The translations under genes and the position numbers were made by a program. A stretch of 64,000 nt of DNA from Buchnera aphidicola (Ceratovacuna japonica) (lineage in GTDB: Bacteria; Pseudomonadota; Gammaproteobacteria; Enterobacterales; Enterobacteriaceae): positions 124,001-188,000 of the forward strand of contig AP026065.1 in NCBI GenBank assembly GCA_024349705.1, read 5' to 3'. Of the stretch, positions 21,426 to 28,959 are shown in pieces. The notes beneath the pieces are model-generated. The model ran no database searches, was not told the DNA's origin, and saw nothing but the letters and a program-made list of their open reading frames with translations. Positions within the stretch are counted from its first letter, which is position 1. Every line of letters starts with the position of its first letter.

Positions 21426-22088
21426 ATGAAAAAAATTATAACATGGAAAGATATTTTAGATATGGAAAAAAAAATATATTTATTTAAAATATTAAAATTT
21501 ATTAATTTAGAAAGATGTAAAAAAAATATATATCCTTCTAATAAAAATTTATTTTCTGCATTCAAATATACCAGTTTTAAAAAAATAAAAGTAGTTATAT
21601 TAGGACAAGATCCCTATTATAAAGAAGGTCAAGCAAATGGTTTAGCTTTTTCAGTAAATGATGGAATTAAAATACCTCCTTCTTTGAGAAATATTTTTAA
21701 AGAATTAAAAAATAGTGTAAATAATTTTAGTTATCCTACTCATGGAAATTTATCTAAATGGGCATTACAAGGTGTTTTATTATTAAATGCTATTTTAACA
21801 GTTGAAGAAAATAAACCAAATTCTCATAAAAATATTGGATGGTCAAAAATTACTGATACTATAATAAAAAAAATAAGTTTTTATAAAAAAAACATAATTT
21901 TTTTATTATGGGGAAAAATAGCTCAAAAAAAAATTGATTTAATAAATTTTAAAAAACATATAATATTAACTTCATCACATCCATCTCCATATTCTGCTAG
22001 ACATGGTTTTTTAGGATGTAACCATTTTATAAAAATAAACGAAATTTTAACTTATTTTAACAAAAATAATATAGATTGGAATATATAA
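21426..22088 (+). CDS. ung: Uracil-DNA glycosylase
   Basis: Removes uracil from DNA, starting base-excision repair of deaminated cytosine. The 220 residues match family 1. The catalytic aspartate is D62 in GQDPYY, and the DNA-intercalation/catalytic His motif reads HPSPYSARHGF. The normally conserved GQDPYHGPGQAHG has become GQDPYYKEGQANG, replacing a conserved His after the Tyr. Core residues remain, so the enzyme is probably active. Retention is notable in a genome driven to AT, where C-to-U damage is a main mutational input. Confidence 0.97.
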   Translation: MKKIITWKDILDMEKKIYLFKILKFINLERCKKNIYPSNKNLFSAFKYTSFKKIKVVILGQDPYYKEGQANGLAFSVNDGIKIPPSLRNIFKELKNSVNNFSYPTHGNLSKWALQGVLLLNAILTVEENKPNSHKNIGWSKITDTIIKKISFYKKNIIFLLWGKIAQKKIDLINFKKHIILTSSHPSPYSARHGFLGCNHFIKINEILTYFNKNNIDWNI

Positions 22089-22119
22089 AAATAATATTTT
22101 ATAATATCAAGTTAAAAAT

Positions 22120-22510
22120 TTATAATTTTTTTTCTATAATATCTTTAATAGATTTTAATATTAAAGGTATTCCTTGAAGTACTGGATCATTTTCAATTTT
22201 TTTTTCTTTTATTTTTTTATTTATTTTTTTTATGTTTTTAGTTATATTTTTTACTTTTTGTATAAATAATTTAACATTTTCTTTTTTTACTTTTTTTATT
22301 TTTATATTATTATCTTTTTCCATATTTTCTATATTAGCAATTTCTCTCAAATTAATATCATTTTTAATTTTTTTTAAGATTTTTATTTTTTTTATATTGT
22401 TTTTTATTTTTAAGTTAATTTTTTTATTTTTTTTTATATATTTTTTTATTACTTTTTTTTTTTTTTTTTTTTTTTTCTATATTTTTTTTGTTATCTGTTT
22501 TTTTTTTCAT
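22120..22510 (-). pseudogene. grpE: Truncated GrpE-like nucleotide exchange factor, frame split at a 24-base poly(A) tract
   Basis: Minus-strand remnant between ung and ssrA, where I recall Buchnera carrying grpE1. The 5' part starts at ATG 22510 (MKKKTDNKKNIEKK) and runs into 24 uninterrupted T on the given strand (22453-22476). The downstream frame is offset by one base; one A fewer, or two more, would join the parts into about 129 residues. The 3' part aligns with the GrpE helix and bundle: LREIANIENMEKD corresponds to LRVKAEMENLRRR, and DPVLQGIPLILKSIKDII to the VEGIELTLKSMLDVV segment. It stops there, so the C-terminal beta domain (about 60 residues) that contacts DnaK is missing. Either a pseudogene, or a short product rescued by transcript slippage. 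Confidence 0.75.
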
Positions 22511-22557
22511 AGTGTTTTTATTATTTTTTACTATATTTTAATATCATAACGTTGTAT

Positions 22558-22913
22558 TGGAGCTGGCGGGACTCGAACCCGCGTCCAAATAAAGCTTCAT
22601 AATATAGGTATTACATGTTTATTCTATTTTTTATTTAAATTTTTAAATATATAGACATATTATAAAAATTATAGTTCATATATTTTTTTTAATAAAAAAA
22701 TGAACATTTTTTATTAATATCTCTTTTTTTTATAACCTTTATAATCTAATTTAAAGAGAATCATTAGATAAAAGGGCTTTATTAGTTGTTAAGCCGCTAA
22801 AGCGTATTTTGTTCTTTTTGCAGATATTTTTTTTGGTTTTTTTACGAGATTTTTCCTATTCTCGACATGAACCTAAAATTTTAAAGTTATTTGTCAAATC
22901 CTAAAACAGCCCC
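22558..22913 (-). ncRNA. ssrA: tmRNA (10Sa RNA)
   Basis: Rescues stalled ribosomes with SmpB and tags the nascent chain for degradation. The 5' end GGGGCTG pairs with CAGCTCC at the 3' end to form the alanine acceptor stem, including the G3-U70 pair that alanyl-tRNA synthetase reads. The T arm is CGCGGGTTCGAGTCCCGCC. The tag frame opens at GCA (22821) and ends TAA (22789). Length is about 356 bases without CCA; the 3' CCA is not encoded (the discriminator A is followed by ATA), so it must be added afterwards. The inner pseudoknot region is AT-rich. It is divergent from grxD. Confidence 0.95.
22789..22821 (-). other. tmRNA tag-peptide reading frame
   Basis: Resume codon GCA and nine further codons encode AKRTKYALAA, then TAA. 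The final YALAA equals the E. coli degron recognised by ClpXP/SspB-type systems, while the first half (AKRTK in place of ANDEN) is basic rather than acidic. Confidence 0.9.
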
Positions 22914-23051
22914 ATATTTAAATTAAAACTTTTTTTTATTATTACAAAAAAAAATATTTATGTCTATATATTATTTTTTATTTTTTATATATAATTGTTA
23001 AAAATATTATAAAAAATATTGTAATTTTTATTGTTAAAAAAGTAAAATAAA

Positions 23052-23360
23052 ATGAATGTAATAGAAGAAATAAAAGAACAAATAAAGAGCAATTCTATAT
23101 TATTATATATGAAAGGAAATTTAAATTATCCAAGTTGTGGTTTTTCTGCTCAAGCATCTAAAGAGATATCTAAATATACCGAAAAATGTAAATATATAGA
23201 TGTTTTAAAACGTTCTGATATAAGAAAAGAATTGCCTAAATTTGCAAATTGGCCTACTTTTCCTCAGTTATGGGTAAATGGTAAATTAATAGGTGGATGT
23301 AGTATTATATTAAAAATGTCAAAAACAGGAGAATTAAAAAAAGTTTTAGAAAAAATATAG
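23052..23360 (+). CDS. grxD: Monothiol glutaredoxin (Grx4 type)
   Basis: Glutaredoxin with the CGFS active site (C29-S32), a family that binds a [2Fe-2S] cluster with glutathione and works in cluster transfer rather than disulfide reduction. The 102 residues are near the usual 105-115. Other signatures are the glutathione-binding WPTFPQLWVNG and GGCSI. It probably works with ErpA, encoded at 42 kb. It is divergent from ssrA and followed by a strong terminator. Confidence 0.97.
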   Translation: MNVIEEIKEQIKSNSILLYMKGNLNYPSCGFSAQASKEISKYTEKCKYIDVLKRSDIRKELPKFANWPTFPQLWVNGKLIGGCSIILKMSKTGELKKVLEKI

Positions 23361-23406
23361 TTATATAATTTTATTTTTTATATTTAACAAAATTTATATT
23401 TTTTAA

Positions 23407-23450
23407 AGATATAACATTAAATTTTATATTTAAAATTTATTGTTATATCT
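23407..23450 (+). terminator. Terminator hairpin after grxD
   Basis: Long hairpin: AGATATAACA pairs with TGTTATATCT, and after one mismatch nine more inner base pairs follow around a 4-base loop. A 10-T run follows directly. It lies between convergent grxD and rnt. Confidence 0.8.
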
Positions 23451-23462
23451 GTTTTTTTTTAT

Positions 23463-24098
23463 TTATTTTTTTATCGGCCAGCCTCCTAATTTTTTCCATT
23501 TATTTACTATTTTACAAAATAAATTAGCTGTTTTTAGCGCATCATACAAAGCTGAGTGCGCTTGCTTATTATCAAAATATATTCCTATATTTTTGCAAGC
23601 TGTTGAAAGTACAGTTTGTCCTATAGCTAACCCGCTTAATGTAGCTGTATCAAATGTTACAAAAGGATGAAAAGGATTTTTTTTAATACTATTTCTTTTT
23701 ACTGCAGACATAAAAAAATTCAAATCAAATGTTGAATTATGTGCAACTATTATACCTTTTTTACATTTTTCTAATTTTATTTTTTTTTTTACTTCTTTTA
23801 AAATATTTTTTAAAGCGTTTTTTTCACTTATAGCTCCTCTTAATGGACTAAATGGATCTATTTTGTTAAATTTTATTGAACTTTTATGTAATTTAGATCC
23901 TATAAAAGGCTTTATATGATAATGCAATATTTTTTCTTTTTTTAGCCATCCTGATTCATCCATTTTTAAAGTTATAGCAGCTATTTCTAACAAAGCATCT
24001 GTCTCATAATTAAATCCAGCTGTTTCTATATCTATTACTACTGGATAAAAGTTTCTAAATCTTTTATTTAAAAAATATTTTATTTTTTTTTGTTCCAT
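23463..24098 (-). CDS. rnt: Ribonuclease T
   Basis: 3'-5' exonuclease of the DEDDh family that trims tRNA and other stable RNA 3' ends and takes part in tRNA CCA end turnover. All five catalytic residues keep the E. coli numbering: D23, E25 (VIDIETAGF), D125 ([10 protein letters not shown]), H181 and D186 (AHSALYDA). The 211 residues match the family. It is divergent from sodA. Confidence 0.98.
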   Translation of the reverse strand: MEQKKIKYFLNKRFRNFYPVVIDIETAGFNYETDALLEIAAITLKMDESGWLKKEKILHYHIKPFIGSKLHKSSIKFNKIDPFSPLRGAISEKNALKNILKEVKKKIKLEKCKKGIIVAHNSTFDLNFFMSAVKRNSIKKNPFHPFVTFDTATLSGLAIGQTVLSTACKNIGIYFDNKQAHSALYDALKTANLFCKIVNKWKKLGGWPIKK

Positions 24099-24220
24099 TT
24101 TGATATACTTTTTTGTTTTATTACTTTTATTTTATTTTAAATAAAAATATTTATTAAAAAGTTGTTTATATTTTATCATTTTTATTTATAATAAAAATAT
24201 ATTATTTTTAGGAGTTTTTT

Positions 24221-24856
24221 ATGTTTAAGTTACCTATTTTAAATTATTTATATAAAGATTTTGAGCCATATATAGACGAAGAAACAATGTTTATACATTA
24301 TAATAAACATCATAAAAATTATTTAGAAAATTTAAATAAAATTATTGAAAAAAATAATATTGTTTATAGTTCTTTAGAAAATTTAGTAAACTCTATTAAT
24401 AAATTAGATATAGAAGATATAGAAAAATTAAAAAATAGTGTTGGAGGTCATTATAATCATGTATTATTTTGGGAAAATATAAAATTAGGAACTAATATAA
24501 GCGTTGAATTTAAAAAAATAATAGAAAAAAATTTTGTAAGTTTAAAAAATTTTAAGTTAATGTTTGAAAATGTTGCATCTTCTCATTTTGGATCAGGATG
24601 GGTATGGTTAATAATTAAAAAGAATAATTCTTTACAAATTGTTTCTACAAACAATCAGAATAATCCTTTAATGGGAAGTTTTGTTTCTAACATATTTGGA
24701 GTTCCAATAATTGGATTAGATTTGTGGGAACACGCTTATTATTTAAAATATAGAAATGATCGTATTAATTATATAAAAAATTTTTGGAAAATCTTGAATT
24801 GGGACATAGTATTTAATAGATATAAAAATTTTGTAAAAAAAGGTTTAATTTTATAA
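24221..24856 (+). CDS. sodA: Superoxide dismutase, manganese type
   Basis: Converts superoxide to oxygen and hydrogen peroxide in the cytoplasm. Metal ligands are H26 (IHYNKHH), H80 (GGHYNHVLFW), D167 and H171 (GLDLWEHAYY), at or next to their E. coli SodA positions. The GGH..N and NNQNNPLMG patterns are those of the manganese rather than the iron enzyme. The 211 residues match. AGGAG lies before the ATG. Confidence 0.97.
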   Translation: MFKLPILNYLYKDFEPYIDEETMFIHYNKHHKNYLENLNKIIEKNNIVYSSLENLVNSINKLDIEDIEKLKNSVGGHYNHVLFWENIKLGTNISVEFKKIIEKNFVSLKNFKLMFENVASSHFGSGWVWLIIKKNNSLQIVSTNNQNNPLMGSFVSNIFGVPIIGLDLWEHAYYLKYRNDRINYIKNFWKILNWDIVFNRYKNFVKKGLIL

Positions 24857-24915
24857 ATTTTTATAATATAATTTTTTGTTATTTTTAAAAAATTTAAAAA
24901 TAAGGAATTTTATTT

Positions 24916-25479
24916 TTGCATAATATTAAAATGATAGTTGGTTTATCTAATCCTATAAAAAAATATTATAATACTAGACATAATGTTGGATCATGGTTTA
25001 TTAAAGCTTTATCTAAAAAGTTTGGAATAAGATTAAAAATAAAAAAAAATTTTTATGGATATATTGGATTATGGAATAATTCTAATAATCATTTTTATTT
25101 ATTTATACCAAATATTTATATGAACTTAAATGGTATATCTGTTTTTTCAGTTTCTTCTTTTTATAAGATAAAAAGTAAAAATATATTAATAATACAAGAT
25201 GATTTAAATACTAAAGTTGGAAAAATAGATTTTATTATTTCTAATAATAGTTATGGTCATAATGGTATTAAAAACGTGATTAGCAAATTTAAAAAAAATA
25301 CTTTATTTAAAAGAGTATGCATTGGAATAGGTAGACCAAAAAAAAATAGTATTAGTTTATCATCTTATGTTTTATCTACTCCTTCTAAAGAAGAAAAAGA
25401 ATGTATTGTTCAATCTATAAACAAATTTGTTAATGTTATAGAAAAATTTTTAAATAAAATTTTTTTTAAAAAAATGTAA
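24916..25479 (+). CDS. pth: Peptidyl-tRNA hydrolase
   Basis: Recycles tRNA from prematurely released peptidyl-tRNA. The start is read as TTG at 24916: AAGGAA stands 8 bases before it, and the resulting MHNIKMIVGL matches the family N-terminus (MTIKLIVGL). An ATG at 24931 would remove the first strand. Conserved sites are N12 (GLSNP), catalytic H22 (TRHN), D95 (IIQDDLN) and N116 (GHNGIKN). The 187 residues match. It is followed closely by ychF. Confidence 0.96.
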   Translation: MHNIKMIVGLSNPIKKYYNTRHNVGSWFIKALSKKFGIRLKIKKNFYGYIGLWNNSNNHFYLFIPNIYMNLNGISVFSVSSFYKIKSKNILIIQDDLNTKVGKIDFIISNNSYGHNGIKNVISKFKKNTLFKRVCIGIGRPKKNSISLSSYVLSTPSKEEKECIVQSINKFVNVIEKFLNKIFFKKM

Positions 25480-25537
25480 ATAACATTTTTTGCATATTAT
25501 ATAATTTATGTTTTATAAAATTAGAGAAATATTAATT

Positions 25538-26632
25538 ATGTCATTAAAGTGTGGTATAGTAGGATTGCCTAATGTTGGAAAGTCTATGTTATTTAATATA
25601 TTAACTAAGTTAAATGTTCCTTCAAAAAATTTTCCATTTTGTACTATAAATCCTAATATAGGAATTTCTATAGTAGAAGATGAAAGAATAAATAGTATAT
25701 TACAAATTGTAAAAACAAAAAATGTTATAAAAACTTTTGTAAAACTAGTTGATATAGCAGGACTAGTAAAAAACTCTTATTTAGGAGATGGATTAGGAAA
25801 CAAATTTTTATCACACATAAAAAATGTAAATTCTATATTACATGTAGTTAGATTTTTTAAAAAAAAAGAAATTGTACATGTAAACAATAAAATAGATCCA
25901 GCATATGATGTTAATTTAGTAAATATAGAATTAGTATTATCTGACTATGAAGAATGTAAAAAATATATAAAACATTATGAAAAAATAAATAAAGAAAAAA
26001 ACATTAACTTAAATTATTCTTTTTCGGAGATTTTAAATACATTAAAAATTTGTTTTAAAAAATTAAAACAAAATATTATGATAAGAGATATTAAATTTAA
26101 TAATATACAAAAAAATATTTTAAAGAATTTTAATTTTATAACAAATAAACCTGTTTTATATATTGCTAATATAGACTTAGATGACTTTATTTCATTAAAA
26201 ACTAGTAATAAAATTCCATTTGAAATAAAAAAATTTCCTTATAAAGTTTTTCCTATTTGTATAAATTTCTATAAAAGTTCATTTAGAAAAATAAATATTA
26301 AATATAATATTTTACTTAATTTTTTTTTAAAAGACCTAAATAATATAATTCATTTTGTATATAATTTATTAAATTTACAGACTTTTTTTACAGTAGGAGA
26401 AAAGGAAATAAGATCTTGGACAATTAAAAAAGGCTCTACAGCTATTGAAGCTTCAGGAATAATTCATACGGATTTTAAAAAAGGTTTTATAAGAGTGGAA
26501 GTAATTTCTTATAAAGATTTTATTTTTTATAAGGGAATACAATCTGCAAAAAAACATGGAAAATATAGGTTGGAGGGTAAAAATTATATATTATCAGATG
26601 GAGATATTGTAAATTTTTTATTTAATGTTTAA
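25538..26632 (+). CDS. ychF: Redox-regulated ATPase YchF (Obg-family)
   Basis: P-loop NTPase of the Obg family that prefers ATP and associates with ribosomes; the exact role is unclear even in E. coli. The start chosen is ATG 25538, giving MSLKCGIVGLPNVGKS as in relatives (P-loop GLPNVGKS at residues 9-16). An in-frame ATG at 25508 lacks a ribosome site and family support. The G3 region DIAGLVKNSYLGDGLGN and the C-terminal TGS-like domain (FFTVGEKEIRSWTI) are present. From this start it has 364 residues, the usual size. Confidence 0.97.
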   Translation: MSLKCGIVGLPNVGKSMLFNILTKLNVPSKNFPFCTINPNIGISIVEDERINSILQIVKTKNVIKTFVKLVDIAGLVKNSYLGDGLGNKFLSHIKNVNSILHVVRFFKKKEIVHVNNKIDPAYDVNLVNIELVLSDYEECKKYIKHYEKINKEKNINLNYSFSEILNTLKICFKKLKQNIMIRDIKFNNIQKNILKNFNFITNKPVLYIANIDLDDFISLKTSNKIPFEIKKFPYKVFPICINFYKSSFRKINIKYNILLNFFLKDLNNIIHFVYNLLNLQTFFTVGEKEIRSWTIKKGSTAIEASGIIHTDFKKGFIRVEVISYKDFIFYKGIQSAKKHGKYRLEGKNYILSDGDIVNFLFNV

Positions 26633-26664
26633 AAAAAATTATAAAAAATTTTATATTGTTTTAA

Positions 26665-26703
26665 GTTTCCTATCAAGTTTTATGTAATTACTTGTTAGGA
26701 AAC
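26665..26703. terminator. Terminator hairpin between ychF and thrC
   Basis: 13-bp inverted repeat GTTTCCTATCAAG / CTTGTTAGGAAAC with one central mismatch and a 13-base loop. It lies 32 bases after the ychF stop, and the ATTGTATTTTT that follows gives a T-rich exit for the plus strand. The thrC gene converges from the other side and ends 9 bases beyond it, so the element may work in both directions. Confidence 0.75.
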
Positions 26704-26712
26704 ATTGTATTT

Positions 26713-28008
26713 TTATATTAAAAATTTTTTTAATAAAGAGTATTTAGGATCTATAGAAAATGACAAAGATCTTTTCTTTTTTTGTTTTTTTATGTTTTTA
26801 GATAGTTTTATTTTTACTGGGATAATTTTTTCTACTATACTTTTAAATTTTAAAGGATGAGCTGTTCCTAAAAATAATCCGTGTTCTCCATGTTTTATTC
26901 TTTTTTTTAAAATTGTATAAGCTACAGATGCATGTGGTTCAGAAATATATTTTAAATTATATAGTTTTTTAATACTTTCTTTTGTTTTTTTTTCAGAAAC
27001 CTTTCCAAATTCTAAATATTTTTTATCTTTTATATTCCATTTGTTTTGTTTGAATAGTTCTATTACTCTATCCCAGTTATTAGGTATGCTTATGTCCATT
27101 GCATTAGAAATTGTTGAAATTGTTTTTTTTGGATTCCATTTGTTATATTTTAAAAATCTAGGAACTGTGTCGTTAGAATTAGTAGAAGCTATAAAATTTT
27201 TTATAGGAAGACCTATTGATTTAGCTATTAATCCGGCTGTTATGTTTCCGAAATTTCCACATGGAACTGATACTATTAAATTTTTTCTTTGTTTTTTTTT
27301 TAATAGAGAAAAAGCTTCAAAATAATAACAAATTTGTGCCAATAATCTACTTATGTTTATAGAATTACCTGAATTTAACCCTATTTTTTTTTTTAACTTT
27401 TTATCATTAAATGCTTTTTTAACTAGTTCTTGACATTCATCAAAACTTCCATTTACGGATATAGTTTTTATGTTTTTTCCTAAAGTGCAAAACATTCTTT
27501 CTTGTATTTTGCTTATTTTTCCTTTCGGATATAGTATTACTACTTTTACATCTTTCATTTTATAAAAAGCATTTGCTACAGCAGCTCCTGTATCACCAGA
27601 AGTTGCAGTTAAAATAGTGACTTTATTTTTATTTTTTTTTTTTAATAAATGTATTATTTGTGACATAAATCTTGCTCCAAAATCTTTAAAAGCTAAAGTT
27701 GGACCATGAAATAGTTCTAAGCAAGAAATATTTTTTTCTATTTTTTTTATTTTAGGTATAGTTATTTTAAAAGATTTTTTTATTATTTTTTTTAAATTTT
27801 TTTTGGATATTTCTCTTCCTATAAAAGAATTTAGTATTTTGTAACTTTTTTTGAAAAAATTCATTTTTAATATTTTTTTTATTTTTTCTTTAGTAAAATA
27901 AGGAAATTTTTTTGGGAAAAATAAACCTTGTTTTTCACATAAACCAAGTTCAACTGCTTTTAAAAATTTAACTTCTTTTGAAATATCTTTTAAACTATAT
28001 AATTTCAT
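26713..28008 (-). CDS. thrC: Threonine synthase
   Basis: PLP enzyme making threonine from O-phosphohomoserine, the last step of the pathway. The PLP lysine is K108 in HGPTLAFKDFGARFM. Other family segments are TATSGDTGAAVANA, GNFGNITAG and SEPHASVAY. The 431 residues match E. coli (428). AGGTAACA provides the ribosome site and overlaps the end of thrB; the two genes are 4 bases apart, so thrABC is a coupled minus-strand operon. Confidence 0.99.
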   Translation of the reverse strand: MKLYSLKDISKEVKFLKAVELGLCEKQGLFFPKKFPYFTKEKIKKILKMNFFKKSYKILNSFIGREISKKNLKKIIKKSFKITIPKIKKIEKNISCLELFHGPTLAFKDFGARFMSQIIHLLKKKNKNKVTILTATSGDTGAAVANAFYKMKDVKVVILYPKGKISKIQERMFCTLGKNIKTISVNGSFDECQELVKKAFNDKKLKKKIGLNSGNSINISRLLAQICYYFEAFSLLKKKQRKNLIVSVPCGNFGNITAGLIAKSIGLPIKNFIASTNSNDTVPRFLKYNKWNPKKTISTISNAMDISIPNNWDRVIELFKQNKWNIKDKKYLEFGKVSEKKTKESIKKLYNLKYISEPHASVAYTILKKRIKHGEHGLFLGTAHPLKFKSIVEKIIPVKIKLSKNIKKQKKKRSLSFSIDPKYSLLKKFLI

Positions 28009-28012
28009 ATTG

Positions 28013-28942
28013 TTACCTAATTATTGTTGTTCCTTTTCTATTTACTTTACATATTTTTACAAAACCTTCTTTCTTTTCTAAATAATTTTTTATTAACCAT
28101 TTTGATATTTTATTAGCTTTTTTTACGTCATCGCATATAGAGAAAATTGTAGGTCCTGATCCGGATATTCCAAATCCAATTGATCCCATTTTTTTTATAG
28201 TCTTTTTTATTTCTAAAAAGTTAGGAATATATTTCATTCTATAAGGTTCAGCTATTAAATCTTGTATAAATGTTGAAGCTAATTTTTGCTGCATAGAATA
28301 TGATGAATGTATGAATCCTGATAAATTTCTACTATGTTCTATACAAGTTTCTAATTTATATTTTATAGGCAATATTTTTCTAGCATGTAACGTAGATGTT
28401 TTAGTTCCAGGCCATGCTACTATCCATATCCAATTTTTAAAAAAAGGAATAGATTGACTTATTAAATTTTTTTTATTTAATATTATTTGTAATCCTCCTA
28501 AAAAACAAGGAGCTACATTGTCGTAATGTATATTTCCAGATATTTCCCCTTCTAGTTTTCCCATTAGTTTTAAAAGTTGAATTTTAGATAAAGGATTTTT
28601 ACAAAATTCATTCATTGCTACTAAACTAGATGAAATAGAACATGCACTTGACCCTAACCCTGATCCTATAGGCATATTTTTTTCTAAAGTTATTAGAACT
28701 GATATATTTTTTTTTATTTTTTTACAAAAGTATTTCCAACATTTCCAAACAATATTTTTTTTGAACTTTTTAGGTAATTTTTTTGAAAATTTTCCTATGT
28801 TTTTTATATCAAATTTTTTATATTTTTTTATTTCTATAGTATCTCCAAAATTTGAATTATCTATTGGAGAGATTGCTAATCCTAATGTATCAAATCCCAC
28901 GCTTATATTTCCTATCGTGGCTGGTGAATAAATTTTTATCAT
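28013..28942 (-). CDS. thrB: Homoserine kinase
   Basis: GHMP-family kinase phosphorylating homoserine for threonine synthesis. The ATP-binding motif is PIGSGLGSSACS, and a second GHMP motif reads SIGFGISGSGPTIF. The 309 residues match E. coli (310). It sits 17 bases after thrA and 4 before thrC. Confidence 0.99.
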   Translation of the reverse strand: MIKIYSPATIGNISVGFDTLGLAISPIDNSNFGDTIEIKKYKKFDIKNIGKFSKKLPKKFKKNIVWKCWKYFCKKIKKNISVLITLEKNMPIGSGLGSSACSISSSLVAMNEFCKNPLSKIQLLKLMGKLEGEISGNIHYDNVAPCFLGGLQIILNKKNLISQSIPFFKNWIWIVAWPGTKTSTLHARKILPIKYKLETCIEHSRNLSGFIHSSYSMQQKLASTFIQDLIAEPYRMKYIPNFLEIKKTIKKMGSIGFGISGSGPTIFSICDDVKKANKISKWLIKNYLEKKEGFVKICKVNRKGTTIIR

Positions 28943-28959
28943 TATTATTTTCCATTTTA

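Noticed and set aside
22232..22549. Plus-strand frame rich in Phe/Ile opposite grpE, resembling a membrane peptide
   Set aside because: It is the complement of lysine-rich coding sequence; F/I-rich shadows of this kind occur opposite nearly every minus-strand gene here.
22558..22600. tRNA gene suggested by the T-arm sequence near ssrA
   Set aside because: The matching 5' acceptor strand lies about 350 bases away and a tag frame sits between, so this is the 3' end of tmRNA.
25508..25540. Upstream ATG for ychF
   Set aside because: It has no ribosome site and would add ten residues absent in relatives; ATG 25538 gives the family N-terminus.
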